Assembly (NCBI GenBank): GCA_020722065.1
Contig: DYLK01000003.1
Span: forward strand, 1-64,000
Reading direction: 5' to 3'
Origin: Melioribacter roseus
GTDB lineage: Bacteria; Bacteroidota; Ignavibacteria; Ignavibacteriales; Melioribacteraceae
DNA length: 64,000 nt
Shown: positions 44,238-53,724 of the stretch, piece after piece
Layout of the letters: each line of letters begins with the position of its first letter
How positions within the stretch are numbered: the first letter of the stretch is position 1
Translations under genes and position numbers: made by a program
The notes under the pieces: generated by a model
The model's input: the letters and a program-made list of their open reading frames with translations, nothing else
The model's database searches: none
What the model was told of the DNA's origin: nothing

Positions 44238-44816
44238 ATGCTTCCCGAAAATATTCCGATTATTCTCGCTTCAAAATCACCACGTCGAAAAAAATTACTT
44301 TTGCAAATTGGATTGAAATTCCAAGTAAAAGTGTTCGAAACTGACGAAACCTATCCTTCAAATCTAAAACCATTTCAAATCGCAAAATACATAGCCAAGC
44401 AAAAATTGGATGAAGCTAAAAAACATCTTCAAAATTCAATTATAATTACTGCTGACACAATTGTTGTTTTGCATAAAGAAATTCTGGGAAAACCCAAAAA
44501 TGAAGCTGATGCAGTAGAAATGTTGAAAAAATTAAGTGGTAAAAAGCATTATGTTTACACTGGATTGGGAATTGTAAATCAACAAAACGGGAAAGAAATA
44601 ATTGATTTTGTAAAAACTTGTGTAAAATTTAGAGAGTTAAATAATGAAGAAATAATTGAATATGTTGCAAGTGGCAGTCCGATGGATAAAGCTGGAGCTT
44701 ATGGAATTCAAGATGATTTTGGGGCAGTGTTTGTTGAACGTATTTCAGGATGTTTTTATAACGTAATGGGTTTACCACTTTCAAAACTAGTTCAAAAATT
44801 TTATGAAATTGCTTAA
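44238..44816 (+). CDS. maf: Maf-like nucleoside triphosphate pyrophosphatase
   Basis: A 192-residue house-cleaning enzyme that hydrolyses non-canonical or modified nucleotides. Family markers are IILASKSPRRKKLL at the N-terminus, IITADTIV with the catalytic Asp, GKPKNEADA, and DKAGAYGIQDDFGA near the C-terminus. The start ATG is 4 bases after the preceding gene. The UPF0104 membrane gene begins directly after its stop. Confidence 0.93.
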   Translation: MLPENIPIILASKSPRRKKLLLQIGLKFQVKVFETDETYPSNLKPFQIAKYIAKQKLDEAKKHLQNSIIITADTIVVLHKEILGKPKNEADAVEMLKKLSGKKHYVYTGLGIVNQQNGKEIIDFVKTCVKFRELNNEEIIEYVASGSPMDKAGAYGIQDDFGAVFVERISGCFYNVMGLPLSKLVQKFYEIA

Positions 44817-45764
44817 TTGAACAGAATCAAAAAAAATATTTTCCCGTCAGTTTTATTTTCAGCTTTGTTTTTTATTGTGTTATCATTTTGGGGAGACTCA
44901 CATCAAATATTTTTATTATTAAAGGAATTTCCACTTTCAAATTTGCTAATTGCTTTGGCATTTTCTTTTGCAGTATTTGTTGTGAGATTAATAAAATGGC
45001 GGTTTTATCTTATTAAAATGGGAGAAAAAATTCCGTCGAAAGATGTTTTTCTATCTTTTTTTGCTGCATTGTCATTAAGTTTTTCCCCAGGTAAAATTGG
45101 AGATTTATTAAAATCTTATTATCTGAATGAAAGGCATTCGGTGAGATTTACTAAAACTTTTTCAATAATTTTGATGGAAAGAATGACCGAGGTGTATTCA
45201 TTAATTCTAATTGTGTTTTTTGGCTCAATTATTTTTGGAAATAATTCGTTAATAACAGTATTAATTTTCATTTTAGCTCATTTATTAATATTTATCGTCA
45301 TAAAAAAAGAGTATTATGAATTAATTCTTTCCAAATTACACAGATATGAGAGAATACAAAAATACTTGAAATACTTTCAATCTTTATACGGGAACTTGAT
45401 TGAATTAATAAAGTTGAAAATATTTATTCCCTCAATGCTACTATCTTTGTTAAGTTGGATTTTTGAATTTATCGCAATATTTACAATCCTTACAACTTTC
45501 AAAATTAAACACAACTTTTATGAAATATCATATTTTTACAGTTTTTCAACATTATTGGGTTCAATCTCTTTTCTTCCAGCAGGTATAGGAATAATGGACA
45601 CATCATTTTCATTTATTTTAATTTTGTTGGGATTTGATGAGAATTCAGTATTAGCTTCAACAATAATGATTAGAATTTCAACACTTTGGTTTGGAATATT
45701 GCTTGGTATTTTAACACTGATTATTTTTAGAAGTCAAATGAATTTTATATCGAAATATGACTGA
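44817..45764 (+). CDS. UPF0104 / lysylphosphatidylglycerol synthase transmembrane-type protein
   Basis: A polytopic membrane protein of 315 residues with about seven or eight helices. The N-terminal core with SFAVFVVRLIKWRFYLIKMG, the middle SFSPGKIGDLLKSYYL and the later FLPAGIGIMDTSFSFIL are typical of the UPF0104 family, flippase-like relatives of the MprF membrane domain. The start codon is TTG, directly after the maf stop, with no clear ribosome-binding site. Possible roles are transport or modification of lipids or glycans, but the substrate is not known. Confidence 0.8.
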   Translation: MNRIKKNIFPSVLFSALFFIVLSFWGDSHQIFLLLKEFPLSNLLIALAFSFAVFVVRLIKWRFYLIKMGEKIPSKDVFLSFFAALSLSFSPGKIGDLLKSYYLNERHSVRFTKTFSIILMERMTEVYSLILIVFFGSIIFGNNSLITVLIFILAHLLIFIVIKKEYYELILSKLHRYERIQKYLKYFQSLYGNLIELIKLKIFIPSMLLSLLSWIFEFIAIFTILTTFKIKHNFYEISYFYSFSTLLGSISFLPAGIGIMDTSFSFILILLGFDENSVLASTIMIRISTLWFGILLGILTLIIFRSQMNFISKYD

Positions 45765-45845
45765 AAAGTATTATTATTGAATAGTAAATTCAATATTTAT
45801 CAAAAAATTAATAAATTATTTATAATTAATAAATCTGGAGTCGAA

Positions 45846-46274
45846 ATGGCACGTGAAAATGAAGGATTAGGTAAAGGCTTAATTCTCGGTTTTTTAGCAG
45901 GTGGGTTAGTTGGAGCTGTAATGGGATTACTTTATGCTCCAAAATCCGGTAAAGAAATGCGAAATGATATAAAAGAAAAAGCTGATGATTTGATGGAAGA
46001 AGCACATAGTATGCTTTCTGACGCAAAAACAAAAGCTGATAAAATGATGAACGAAGGGAAAAAGAAATCTGAAGAAATGGTTGCTCAGACGAAACTAAAA
46101 GTTGGGGAATTATTATCAGAAGCTGAAGAAATCCTTGAAGGAGCAAAAAAAAAAACAAGTGAAATAATTCATAACGGAAAAGAAACAATTACAGAAAGAA
46201 CTGATACACTAAAAACTGCTGTAAAAGCTGGAGTTGATGCTTATAAAGCAGAAATGGATAAAAAGAGTAAGTAA
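45846..46274 (+). CDS. YtxH-domain protein
   Basis: A 142-residue protein. A glycine-rich membrane helix (LILGFLAGGLVGAVMGLLYA, about 11-30) is followed by PKSGKEMRNDIKEKADDL, the YtxH signature, and then a long charged amphipathic helix rich in Lys, Glu and Ala. The ATG at 45846 follows a CTGGAG site, and the 23 codons before it look like untranslated leader. Proteins of this kind are linked to stress or the membrane, with no defined function. It overlaps the next gene by one base. Confidence 0.8.
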   Translation: MARENEGLGKGLILGFLAGGLVGAVMGLLYAPKSGKEMRNDIKEKADDLMEEAHSMLSDAKTKADKMMNEGKKKSEEMVAQTKLKVGELLSEAEEILEGAKKKTSEIIHNGKETITERTDTLKTAVKAGVDAYKAEMDKKSK

Positions 46275-46693
46275 TGGAAGTTATTGAAATATTTATTATT
46301 GCTCTTATAATTGCAGTAATTGTTTTAATCGGTTACATCATAAAATTTCTAAAAAACACAACAGAGTCAATCAAAACAATGGTTGGCTCTGTTTCTGCAA
46401 TGCAACAAAATATTTCTGAATTAAAAACTGAAATAGTTGAATCAACTCGGAATATTGAACACATCACACGAAATATTGCTGAACTTACCGATAAAATTGA
46501 ACTTGATTATTCTACAATATCAAATTTGGTTGATAAAGTAAGAAAATTTAGCATTTTTCCATCAAAATCAAATAAAATGGATAAATCAGAATATAAGTCT
46601 GAATTTACTCATTCTGAAAGAATTAATAGTTTACTTGCAAGTCTTAATGCAATTAAAACCGGATTTACAGTATTTTATAACAAAATGAAGTGA
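46274..46693 (+). CDS. DUF948-like membrane-anchored coiled-coil protein
   Basis: A 139-residue protein with one N-terminal membrane helix (about 4-24) and then a heptad-like stretch (KTMVGSVSAMQQNISELKTE and onward) predicted as coiled coil. This layout matches DUF948 proteins, which are often found beside YtxH genes, as here. The pair probably acts together at the membrane. No enzyme motif is visible. Confidence 0.68.
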   Translation: MEVIEIFIIALIIAVIVLIGYIIKFLKNTTESIKTMVGSVSAMQQNISELKTEIVESTRNIEHITRNIAELTDKIELDYSTISNLVDKVRKFSIFPSKSNKMDKSEYKSEFTHSERINSLLASLNAIKTGFTVFYNKMK

Positions 46694-46708
46694 TTACTTG
46701 GAGGAATT

Positions 46709-48799
46709 TTGAAAGAGTACAAAGCAAATGATATTAGGAATATTGCATTCATTGGGCACGGCGGTAGTGGAAAGACAACAATTTCGGAGTTGCTACTTTT
46801 TGCTACCGGTGAAACAAACCGAATTGGAACAGTAGAAGATGGGAATACGGTCTCGGATTTTACCGCAAATGAGATTGAACGAAAAATCTCAATTTCATCA
46901 ACTCCATTACATTTTGAATGGTTAAACAAAAAAATTAACTTAATTGATATTCCTGGATATTCTGATTTTACAGGACAAATTAATTCATCTCTGCATGTTG
47001 TAGATTTTGCTTTAGCAGTAGTAAAATCTGCTGAAGGAATTGAAGTTGGGACAGAAACTGCTTGGGATATAGCTGAACACAATGATATTGCCAAAGGTGT
47101 GATTATCAACAAAATTGATAGCGAGCATTCACGCTTTGATGAAGTTTTTGAATTAATAAAAGACAGATTAAGTTCTGATGCGGTGATTGTAACCTTTCCA
47201 CTTAAAGAAGGAGTTGCAGCAGATACAATAATTGATGTTTTAAGAAAAAAAGCATTTAAGTATGGAGATTCTACTGGAAAGAAAATTGAAGAAGTTGAAA
47301 TTCCAACAGAATTAAATGCTAAAGTTGATAAATTACACGAAGAATTAATTGAAAAAATTGCTGAATCATCTGAAGATTTGATGAATAAATTTTTTGAAGA
47401 AGGAACACTTTCTGATGAAGATTTACAACGGGGAATAAAAGCAGCGTTAATAAACAAGAGTTTTGTCCCAGTTTTTGCAATGTCGGGTTTAAAAAGCTTT
47501 GGGATAAAATCATTTATGGATTTTATTGCAAACTATGCACCTTCTCCAATTGAATGCAAAAAAGTGCAAGGAAAAATTAACGATAAAGATGTTGAAATAT
47601 ATGCTGATGAAAATGGTAAACCAATTATTCAAGTTTTTAAGTCAATGTCAGAAAAACATGTTGGAGAACTTTCAATCTTCAAAGTTTTTTCGGGGACATT
47701 AAATGCTGGAATGGATTTATACAACACAAAACGAGAGAAAGTTGAACGTATTGGACAATTATTTGTTCTTAACGGAAAAAATAAAAAAGAAGTTACAAAT
47801 TTGTATGCTGGTGATATTGGAGCAGTAGTGAAATTAAAAGATACACACACTTCTGACACACTTGCGACAAAAGATAATCCAATAATATTAAAAGAAATTG
47901 TTTTCCCAAAACCAGTTATTCGAGGTGCAATTAAACCAAAAGCAAAAGGTGATGAAGATAAAATTTCATCTGGTTTACATACAGTTCATGAAGAAGATCC
48001 ATCACTTACAGTGCATTTTGATCCTGAACTTTCACAGACAATTGTGTCGGGACAAGGTGAATTACAATTAGCACTCGCAATCAAATTATTAAAAGATAGA
48101 TATAATGTTGATGTAGAATTAGTTGAACCAAAAATTCCATATCGAGAAACAATCCGTTCAGTAAACGAAAATGCAGAATATAAACACAAAAAACAATCTG
48201 GCGGACGCGGACAGTATGGTCACGTTGTGCTAAAATTAGAACCACTTCCAAGAGGAACTGGTTTTGAATTTGTTGATGCAATTGTTGGCGGTGTTGTGCC
48301 TGGACGTTTTATTCCTGCAGTAGAAAAGGGAATAAGAGAAGTTATGGATAAAGGTATTTTAACATCAAGCAAAGTAATTGATATTCGAGCAACGTTACAT
48401 TTTGGAAGTTATCACGATGTTGATTCTGATGAAATGTCGTTCAAAATTGCAGCTTCTCAAGCCTTTAAGAAAGGATTTTTAGAATCAAAACCTGTTATAC
48501 TTGAACCAATTTATGATGTAACTATAAAAGTTCCTGAAGAATTTATGGGTGATGTTATGGGAGATATTTCTTCAAGAAGAGGCAAAATCTCTGGAATGGA
48601 TTCTGAAGGTCCGTTCCAAATTATCAAAGCAAAAGTTCCATTGGCAGAATTGTATAAATATTCTACGCAATTGCGAAGCTTAACTTCTGGACGTGGAATT
48701 CATCTTCGTGAATTTTCACATTATGAAGATGTTCCAAAAGATGTTGAAAGCAAAATAATTGCAGCATTTAAAAAAGAAAAAGAAGAAGAAGATAAATAG
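46709..48799 (+). CDS. Elongation factor G paralogue (EF-G2-like)
   Basis: A five-domain translational GTPase of 696 residues. G1 is GHGGSGKTT (16-24), G3 is DIPGYSDF and G4 is NKID, all usable. The switch I region reads ERKISISSTPLHFEW, which is the form seen in the secondary EF-G group (such as Thermus EF-G-2) rather than the canonical GITITSAAT form. Its stop precedes a clear terminator, and it is not near rpsL, rpsG or tuf, again unlike the main fusA. The start is TTG with a strong GGAGG site (46700-46704). The role may be in translation under special conditions; a canonical EF-G is expected elsewhere. Confidence 0.85.
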   Translation: MKEYKANDIRNIAFIGHGGSGKTTISELLLFATGETNRIGTVEDGNTVSDFTANEIERKISISSTPLHFEWLNKKINLIDIPGYSDFTGQINSSLHVVDFALAVVKSAEGIEVGTETAWDIAEHNDIAKGVIINKIDSEHSRFDEVFELIKDRLSSDAVIVTFPLKEGVAADTIIDVLRKKAFKYGDSTGKKIEEVEIPTELNAKVDKLHEELIEKIAESSEDLMNKFFEEGTLSDEDLQRGIKAALINKSFVPVFAMSGLKSFGIKSFMDFIANYAPSPIECKKVQGKINDKDVEIYADENGKPIIQVFKSMSEKHVGELSIFKVFSGTLNAGMDLYNTKREKVERIGQLFVLNGKNKKEVTNLYAGDIGAVVKLKDTHTSDTLATKDNPIILKEIVFPKPVIRGAIKPKAKGDEDKISSGLHTVHEEDPSLTVHFDPELSQTIVSGQGELQLALAIKLLKDRYNVDVELVEPKIPYRETIRSVNENAEYKHKKQSGGRGQYGHVVLKLEPLPRGTGFEFVDAIVGGVVPGRFIPAVEKGIREVMDKGILTSSKVIDIRATLHFGSYHDVDSDEMSFKIAASQAFKKGFLESKPVILEPIYDVTIKVPEEFMGDVMGDISSRRGKISGMDSEGPFQIIKAKVPLAELYKYSTQLRSLTSGRGIHLREFSHYEDVPKDVESKIIAAFKKEKEEEDK

Positions 48800-48821
48800 T
48801 TCTAAATTATTTAATAATTAT

Positions 48822-48857
48822 AACTCTCTTGTTCCTAAAAAGAATAAGAGAGTTTTT
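48822..48857 (+). terminator. Intrinsic terminator after EF-G paralogue
   Basis: AACTCTCTT (48822-48830) pairs perfectly with AAGAGAGTT (48846-48854) and is followed by T residues. It lies between the EF-G stop and the HIT gene. The ribosome-binding site AAGGA of the next gene begins almost at once after it. Confidence 0.8.
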
Positions 48858-48863
48858 ATAAGG

Positions 48864-49397
48864 ATGAATATGGAGAAAATTTGGTCTCCTTGGCGATCAG
48901 TTTATATCGATTCGTTCGCAAAATCAGAAGAAGAAAATAAATGTGTATTTTGCGCTGCATCTACTGAAATAATTGGGCGTGAGAATTCACTTCTAATTTA
49001 CAAAGGTAAAACAGCGTTTGTAATTATGAATCTTTATCCATACAATAACGGACATTTAATGATTGTTCCAAAAAATCATAAATCAAGTTTTTCTGATTTA
49101 ACTTCTGAAGAACGAAATGAAGTAATGGAACTTACAGATTTGGCAATTAGGGCTCTTACAAAATTGTATAAGCCGCACGGTTTTAATTTTGGGGCAAATA
49201 TTGGTAGAGCCGCGGGTGCTGGAATTGACCAACATTTGCATTTTCATATTGTTCCAAGATGGAATGGAGACACCAATTTTATGCCTGTTCTAGGCGAAGT
49301 TAAAGTAATTTCACATGAATTAATTAAAACTCGAGATAACTTGATTACAATTTTTGGTGAACTTGTAAAAAATGAAAATTCTGATAGCTCCGAATAG
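48864..49397 (+). CDS. HIT-family nucleotide hydrolase/transferase
   Basis: A 177-residue HIT protein. The histidine triad QHLHFHIVPRW carries the nucleophilic His, and a Cys pair (CVFC) lies near the N-terminus as in many HIT enzymes that bind zinc. The first residues (MNMEKIWSPWRSVYI) match Ap4A phosphorylase/hydrolase-like HIT proteins. Translation is placed at 48864 because it has the AAGGA site, and the open frame upstream runs through the terminator. It overlaps the glycerate kinase gene by 26 bases. Confidence 0.88.
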   Translation: MNMEKIWSPWRSVYIDSFAKSEEENKCVFCAASTEIIGRENSLLIYKGKTAFVIMNLYPYNNGHLMIVPKNHKSSFSDLTSEERNEVMELTDLAIRALTKLYKPHGFNFGANIGRAAGAGIDQHLHFHIVPRWNGDTNFMPVLGEVKVISHELIKTRDNLITIFGELVKNENSDSSE

Positions 49398-50511
49398 TTT
49401 TAAGGAGAGTATTACTTCAGCAGAAATTTGTGATATTTTAACTGATGAATTGCAAAAACTAATTAATTTGGATAAAATCCAAATAGAGAAAATGCCAATT
49501 TCAGATGGCGGTGATGGTTTTTTAGATTCTATTGAATTTTCTAGAAAGACTGAAAGAATTTTTATCAATCTAAATTTCCCCTACAAAACTGAATCAATTA
49601 ATAAAACTTATTTTTTGTTGGATAAGCAGAAAAGAACAATTTATATAGAATCCGCTAAAATTATTGGGTTAAATTTAATTCCAACTGAATATAGAAATCC
49701 ACTTGAAATGAATTCCAAAGCAATTGGCGATTTACTTTTTTGGCTACATGAAAGTGAAATTAAAAATGAGTTTGATACAATTATTATCGGAATTGGTGGA
49801 ACTGCAACTCAAGATTTAGGTTTGGGAATATTAATTCCATTTGGTTTAGAAGCATTTAGAAATGGTGAAAAATTGGAAATTCTACCAAAATTCTACCAAG
49901 ATTTTACAGAATTGAGATTAAATGAAAAAATCAGAAATTATCCCTTTAAAATTAAAATTGTAAATGATGTCGAAAATCCACTTTTTGGAAAAACGGGGAC
50001 AAATTATGTATTTGCAAAACAGAAAGGGATTTTAGAAAATGAAATCCATAATCTCGAATTAGGTTTTGAAAATGTAGTTAAATTATTAGAAATAAAAGAT
50101 TTATCTAATTTAACTGGAGCTGGCGGCGGAATTTCTGCAATTTTTCAAATTTATTTTAATGCTGAAATTATTTCCTCGACACAATTTATTCTGAATGAAC
50201 TTGGTTTATCGGATAAAAATGAATTCGATATTGTTATAACTGGCGAAGGGCAATTTGATTTTCAGACAAACAATAACAAAGCACCGAATGTAATAAGGAA
50301 TTTCTACAAGAATAAAAATTTACATATCATATACATTTTTGGGAATGTAATTGGGAATTTTGAAAAGTTGGAAAACGAAACGATTTACGTGCTTAACGAT
50401 TTTTTTAATAATTTAGCAAACTCAAAAAAATTTGTTAAGAATGGATTAGTTAAAGTTTCAAAACTAATTTCAGAAAGGATTACGGAGATTACGAATGCAA
50501 GAACAATCTGA
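49372..50511 (+). CDS. Glycerate kinase (GlxK type)
   Basis: A kinase of 379 residues that phosphorylates glycerate to 2-phosphoglycerate (GlxK/GarK family). The N-terminal motif is IAPNSFKESITSAE (about 5-18), and PISDGGDGFLDS follows. The central IIIGIGGTATQDLGLG stretch and the later LTGAGGGISAIF and VITGEGQFD mark the active site. The length is near the family norm. It starts inside the HIT gene and overlaps thyX by 17 bases, so the genes form a tight operon from HIT to mutL. Confidence 0.9.
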   Translation: MKILIAPNSFKESITSAEICDILTDELQKLINLDKIQIEKMPISDGGDGFLDSIEFSRKTERIFINLNFPYKTESINKTYFLLDKQKRTIYIESAKIIGLNLIPTEYRNPLEMNSKAIGDLLFWLHESEIKNEFDTIIIGIGGTATQDLGLGILIPFGLEAFRNGEKLEILPKFYQDFTELRLNEKIRNYPFKIKIVNDVENPLFGKTGTNYVFAKQKGILENEIHNLELGFENVVKLLEIKDLSNLTGAGGGISAIFQIYFNAEIISSTQFILNELGLSDKNEFDIVITGEGQFDFQTNNNKAPNVIRNFYKNKNLHIIYIFGNVIGNFEKLENETIYVLNDFFNNLANSKKFVKNGLVKVSKLISERITEITNARTI

Positions 50512-51424
50512 AAATATTGAATCAATCAAAATTCCCGCTTTGGATGCAATTCTAGGGAAAAAATTCCCAGTTTTAGATGATGGATTTATCCGAGTAATTG
50601 ATTATATGGGTGGGGACGAAGCAATTGTTCAAGCAGCTCGAGTTTCTTACGGAAAAGGCACAAAGCAAGTTCGTCAAGATCGTGGATTAATTAGATATTT
50701 ATTACGACATAAACACTCAACTCCTTTTGAAATGTGCGAAATTAAGTTGCATATTCGAATTCCAATGGATGCGTGGCGGCAATGGATTAGACACAGAACT
50801 GCAAATGTTAACGAGTATTCAACTCGATATTCACTTGCAATCGATTCTGCTCAAACTACAAAAAATGATGAATGGCGTTTGCAATCTTCGGATAATAAAC
50901 AAGGTAGTTCGGGATTTTTTGATTCACAAATAGGACAAATTTTATCTGAAGAAGAAGCAAATTTGCACAAAAATCTGAAAGAAATTTATTTAAAAAGAAT
51001 TGAAATGGGAATGGCAAGAGAACAAGCCCGCAAGGATTTACCACTTTCAACATACACTGAAGCGTATTGGAAAATCGATTTACATAATCTTTTACATTTT
51101 CTTAAACTTAGAATGGATTCACATGCTCAATTCGAAATTCGACAATACGCAACTTTGATTGGACAAGAAATTGTAAGTAAATGGGTTCCAATTACTTGGG
51201 AGGCTTTCACTGATTTCAGTATAAATTCTACCGAATTTTCTGGGGTAGAAATGCAAATATTGAAGAAAATTATTGAAAAAGATGAAATCTCGGCAAATGA
51301 AATTGCCAAAAAATCCGGTTGGTTAGAATTAGATAAAAACGGCGAATTAAAACATTCGCTTGAAAGAATGGAATTTGAACAAAAAATTACTACTTTAGGT
51401 TTAATTCCCAATTGGAAAGCATAA
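50495..51424 (+). CDS. thyX: FAD-dependent thymidylate synthase
   Basis: Makes dTMP from dUMP using CH2-tetrahydrofolate, FAD and NADPH, returning tetrahydrofolate. The ThyX motif RHR-x7-S appears as RHRTANVNEYS (about 99-109), and the N-terminal part has VRQDRGLIRYLLRHKHSTPFE. Residues 250-309 go beyond the common ThyX length and carry a helical extension (MQILKKIIEKDE and onward). It overlaps folA by 13 bases. Starting ATG 50495 has a GGAG site. Confidence 0.95.
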   Translation: MQEQSENIESIKIPALDAILGKKFPVLDDGFIRVIDYMGGDEAIVQAARVSYGKGTKQVRQDRGLIRYLLRHKHSTPFEMCEIKLHIRIPMDAWRQWIRHRTANVNEYSTRYSLAIDSAQTTKNDEWRLQSSDNKQGSSGFFDSQIGQILSEEEANLHKNLKEIYLKRIEMGMAREQARKDLPLSTYTEAYWKIDLHNLLHFLKLRMDSHAQFEIRQYATLIGQEIVSKWVPITWEAFTDFSINSTEFSGVEMQILKKIIEKDEISANEIAKKSGWLELDKNGELKHSLERMEFEQKITTLGLIPNWKA

Positions 51425-51915
51425 GAAAAATCATTATTGCATCAATTTCAAAAAATGGGATTATCGGAAATCAAAACAAAATGGTTTGGAAAATTCCCGA
51501 AGAAATTGAGCATTTTAAACGAACTACAATCGATAATTATATTTTGATGGGAAGAAAAACTTTCGAATCGATTGGGAAAGTTCTTCCAAATAGAACGAGT
51601 TTAGTTTTATCAAAGACAAAAGCAGAAAATTCTAAAAACTTATATTATTTTGACGAGATTTTTAAAGTGTTCTCATTTTTAAAAGAAAATTCTATTCCCA
51701 AAATCTATATTATTGGCGGCGAAGCAGTGTTTTTACAAACAATTGATTTTGCAGACGAATTAATTTTATCTTTTGTAAAAGGAATTTATTCAGGGGATAA
51801 AGTATTTCCAATGAATAAGTTAGATGATTTTGAATTGATAAGTAGCGAAGAAAAGACTCAATTTGTAATTAATAAATTTGTTAGAAAACAACAAATTTCA
51901 AGAAATAAGAAATAA
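51412..51915 (+). CDS. folA: Dihydrofolate reductase
   Basis: A 167-residue enzyme that reduces dihydrofolate to tetrahydrofolate with NADPH. The start segment KIIIASISKNGIIGNQNKMVWKIPEEIEHFKR contains the substrate-binding acidic residue (the E in PEEIEHF position), then MGRKTFESIG, and the later IYIIGGEAVF is the cofactor site. The start is TTG at 51412, since no ATG fits, and it overlaps thyX. A ThyX organism does not need DHFR to recycle folate after dTMP synthesis, so FolA may serve other folate needs. Confidence 0.93.
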   Translation: MESIRKIIIASISKNGIIGNQNKMVWKIPEEIEHFKRTTIDNYILMGRKTFESIGKVLPNRTSLVLSKTKAENSKNLYYFDEIFKVFSFLKENSIPKIYIIGGEAVFLQTIDFADELILSFVKGIYSGDKVFPMNKLDDFELISSEEKTQFVINKFVRKQQISRNKK

Positions 51916-53682
51916 ATGAAAATTAAACTTTTACCCGAAAATGTTTACAACAAAATTGCTGCTGGCGAAGTTGTTCAGCGACCTTCATCAGTTGTAAAAG
52001 AATTAATAGAAAATAGTATCGATGCAAATTCTACCAAAATTTCAGTTTTTGTAAAGGAAGCTGGAAAGAAATTAATACACGTCGAAGATAACGGAAGCGG
52101 TATTTCGTCCGAAGATTTAGAAAATTCAATCAAAAAACACGCAACGAGCAAAATTGATAATATATCAGATTTAGATAGTTTGGTTACATTTGGATTTCGT
52201 GGTGAAGCGTTAAGTTCAATTTCGGCGGTTTCAAATTTTGAAATCAAAACGAAAACAAATGACGAAAATGTTGGTCATTCTTTAATTTATGAATCTGAAA
52301 AGGAAATAATTATTAATGAAATTCCATTTAACAATGGAACTTCAGTTTCTGTAAAAAATCTATTTTATAATGTCCCTGCACGAAAAAATTTTATGCGTTC
52401 AAATTCAACAGAAATGAAAAGCATTTCCGATATTTTTAGATTGTTTGCAATTTCGAACCCAAGTATTGAATTTGAACTTTTTCAAGATGGAAAACGAACT
52501 ATTTCCTATAAAAAAACAGATTTGCAAACACGTATAAACGATGTTTTTGGTCAAAATTATACGAATTTGTTAATTGAAATTGATGAAAAAACTGAACTTT
52601 TGAAAGTGCGTGGTTTTATTGCAAAACCAACATTTTTAACAAATAGCAAAGGGATGCAGTTTAGTTTTGTAAACAACAGATTTGTCAGAAGTAAAACAAT
52701 AAATCACGCAGTTTTTTCGTCTTACGAGGAATTGCTGAACAAGGGCGATTATCCGTTTTTCATACTTTTTATTGAAATTGAACCGAATAACATCGATATC
52801 AATATTCATCCAACAAAAGAAGAAATCAAATTTTACGATGAAAATCAGATTTACAATTTGATTAAATCGATTGTAAAAAAGTTTTTAGGCAGTTACGAAT
52901 ACATTCCAAAAACTGAGAAGAAAAAAGAATCTAATTTGAGAATTATAACTTCAAATGAAATTTCATCAGATAAAATAAATTCAGATGATTTAGATACATT
53001 ATTTTTCAAAATTGATGATGAATTAAAGTCCAAAACAAATGAAATCCAAAATCCATTAGAAAAAAATTTAATCTCAAATAAAGGAAGTAAATCTGTAAAA
53101 ACTGACTCATTACTCCCAAAGCAGAACAAATTTATTCAATTATTACACGATAAATTTATCATTTCGCAAATAAAAAGCGGAATTATGTTCATCAATTTTT
53201 ATGAAGCAAAACGAAAGATATTCTATGAAAAAGCATTAAATTATCTTCAACAAATTAGCATTTTCTCGCAACAATTATTATTCCCAGAACAAATTTCGCT
53301 TACAACAGAAAATTATAAATTTTTACAAAAGAATGATAATCTTTTCAGCAAAATTGGTTTTGAAATAAAATATTTAAGTAAAAATAGAATTGAGATAGTT
53401 GGAGTTCCGCCAGATGTTAATAATGGTAACGAAAAAGAGATTTTTCGAATGATTTTGAAAGATTTATTAACGTTCGATTTTTCAAAATCGGATGAATTGG
53501 TTTATAAAGTTGCAAAATCTTATGCAAATATTTTAGCCGAGCAACAAGAAATTATCACCGAGCAATACTTGCGGTTAATTGTTGATAAGCTTTTTGCGAC
53601 CGAAAATCCAGAAAAGGGAATAGAAGGAAAATTGATAATTACAAAATACACTTTGGAAGAAATTGATAAAAAATTTGGCTGA
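51916..53682 (+). CDS. mutL: DNA mismatch repair protein MutL
   Basis: A 588-residue MutL. The N-terminal GHKL ATPase is intact: KIAAGEVVQRPSSVVKELIE with the catalytic Glu, DNGSGIS (motif II), and FGFRGEALSSI (motif III). A variable linker follows to about 370, then the dimerisation domain. In that domain the endonuclease-type DQHAxHERxxYE signature reads INFYEAKRKIFYE (about 425-437), so the metal-binding residues look lost. The gene abuts folA. Coupling to mismatch recognition by MutS is expected; MutS is not in this window. Confidence 0.94.
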   Translation: MKIKLLPENVYNKIAAGEVVQRPSSVVKELIENSIDANSTKISVFVKEAGKKLIHVEDNGSGISSEDLENSIKKHATSKIDNISDLDSLVTFGFRGEALSSISAVSNFEIKTKTNDENVGHSLIYESEKEIIINEIPFNNGTSVSVKNLFYNVPARKNFMRSNSTEMKSISDIFRLFAISNPSIEFELFQDGKRTISYKKTDLQTRINDVFGQNYTNLLIEIDEKTELLKVRGFIAKPTFLTNSKGMQFSFVNNRFVRSKTINHAVFSSYEELLNKGDYPFFILFIEIEPNNIDINIHPTKEEIKFYDENQIYNLIKSIVKKFLGSYEYIPKTEKKKESNLRIITSNEISSDKINSDDLDTLFFKIDDELKSKTNEIQNPLEKNLISNKGSKSVKTDSLLPKQNKFIQLLHDKFIISQIKSGIMFINFYEAKRKIFYEKALNYLQQISIFSQQLLFPEQISLTTENYKFLQKNDNLFSKIGFEIKYLSKNRIEIVGVPPDVNNGNEKEIFRMILKDLLTFDFSKSDELVYKVAKSYANILAEQQEIITEQYLRLIVDKLFATENPEKGIEGKLIITKYTLEEIDKKFG

Positions 53683-53724
53683 TTTTACATAGTTAATTAA
53701 ATTTATATTAAAAATTGGTTTAAA

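Noticed and set aside
46675-47457. 260-codon open frame on the minus strand
   Set aside because: It is antisense to the highly conserved EF-G GTPase domain, and its Ser/Ile-rich composition is what reverse reading of AT-rich coding DNA gives.
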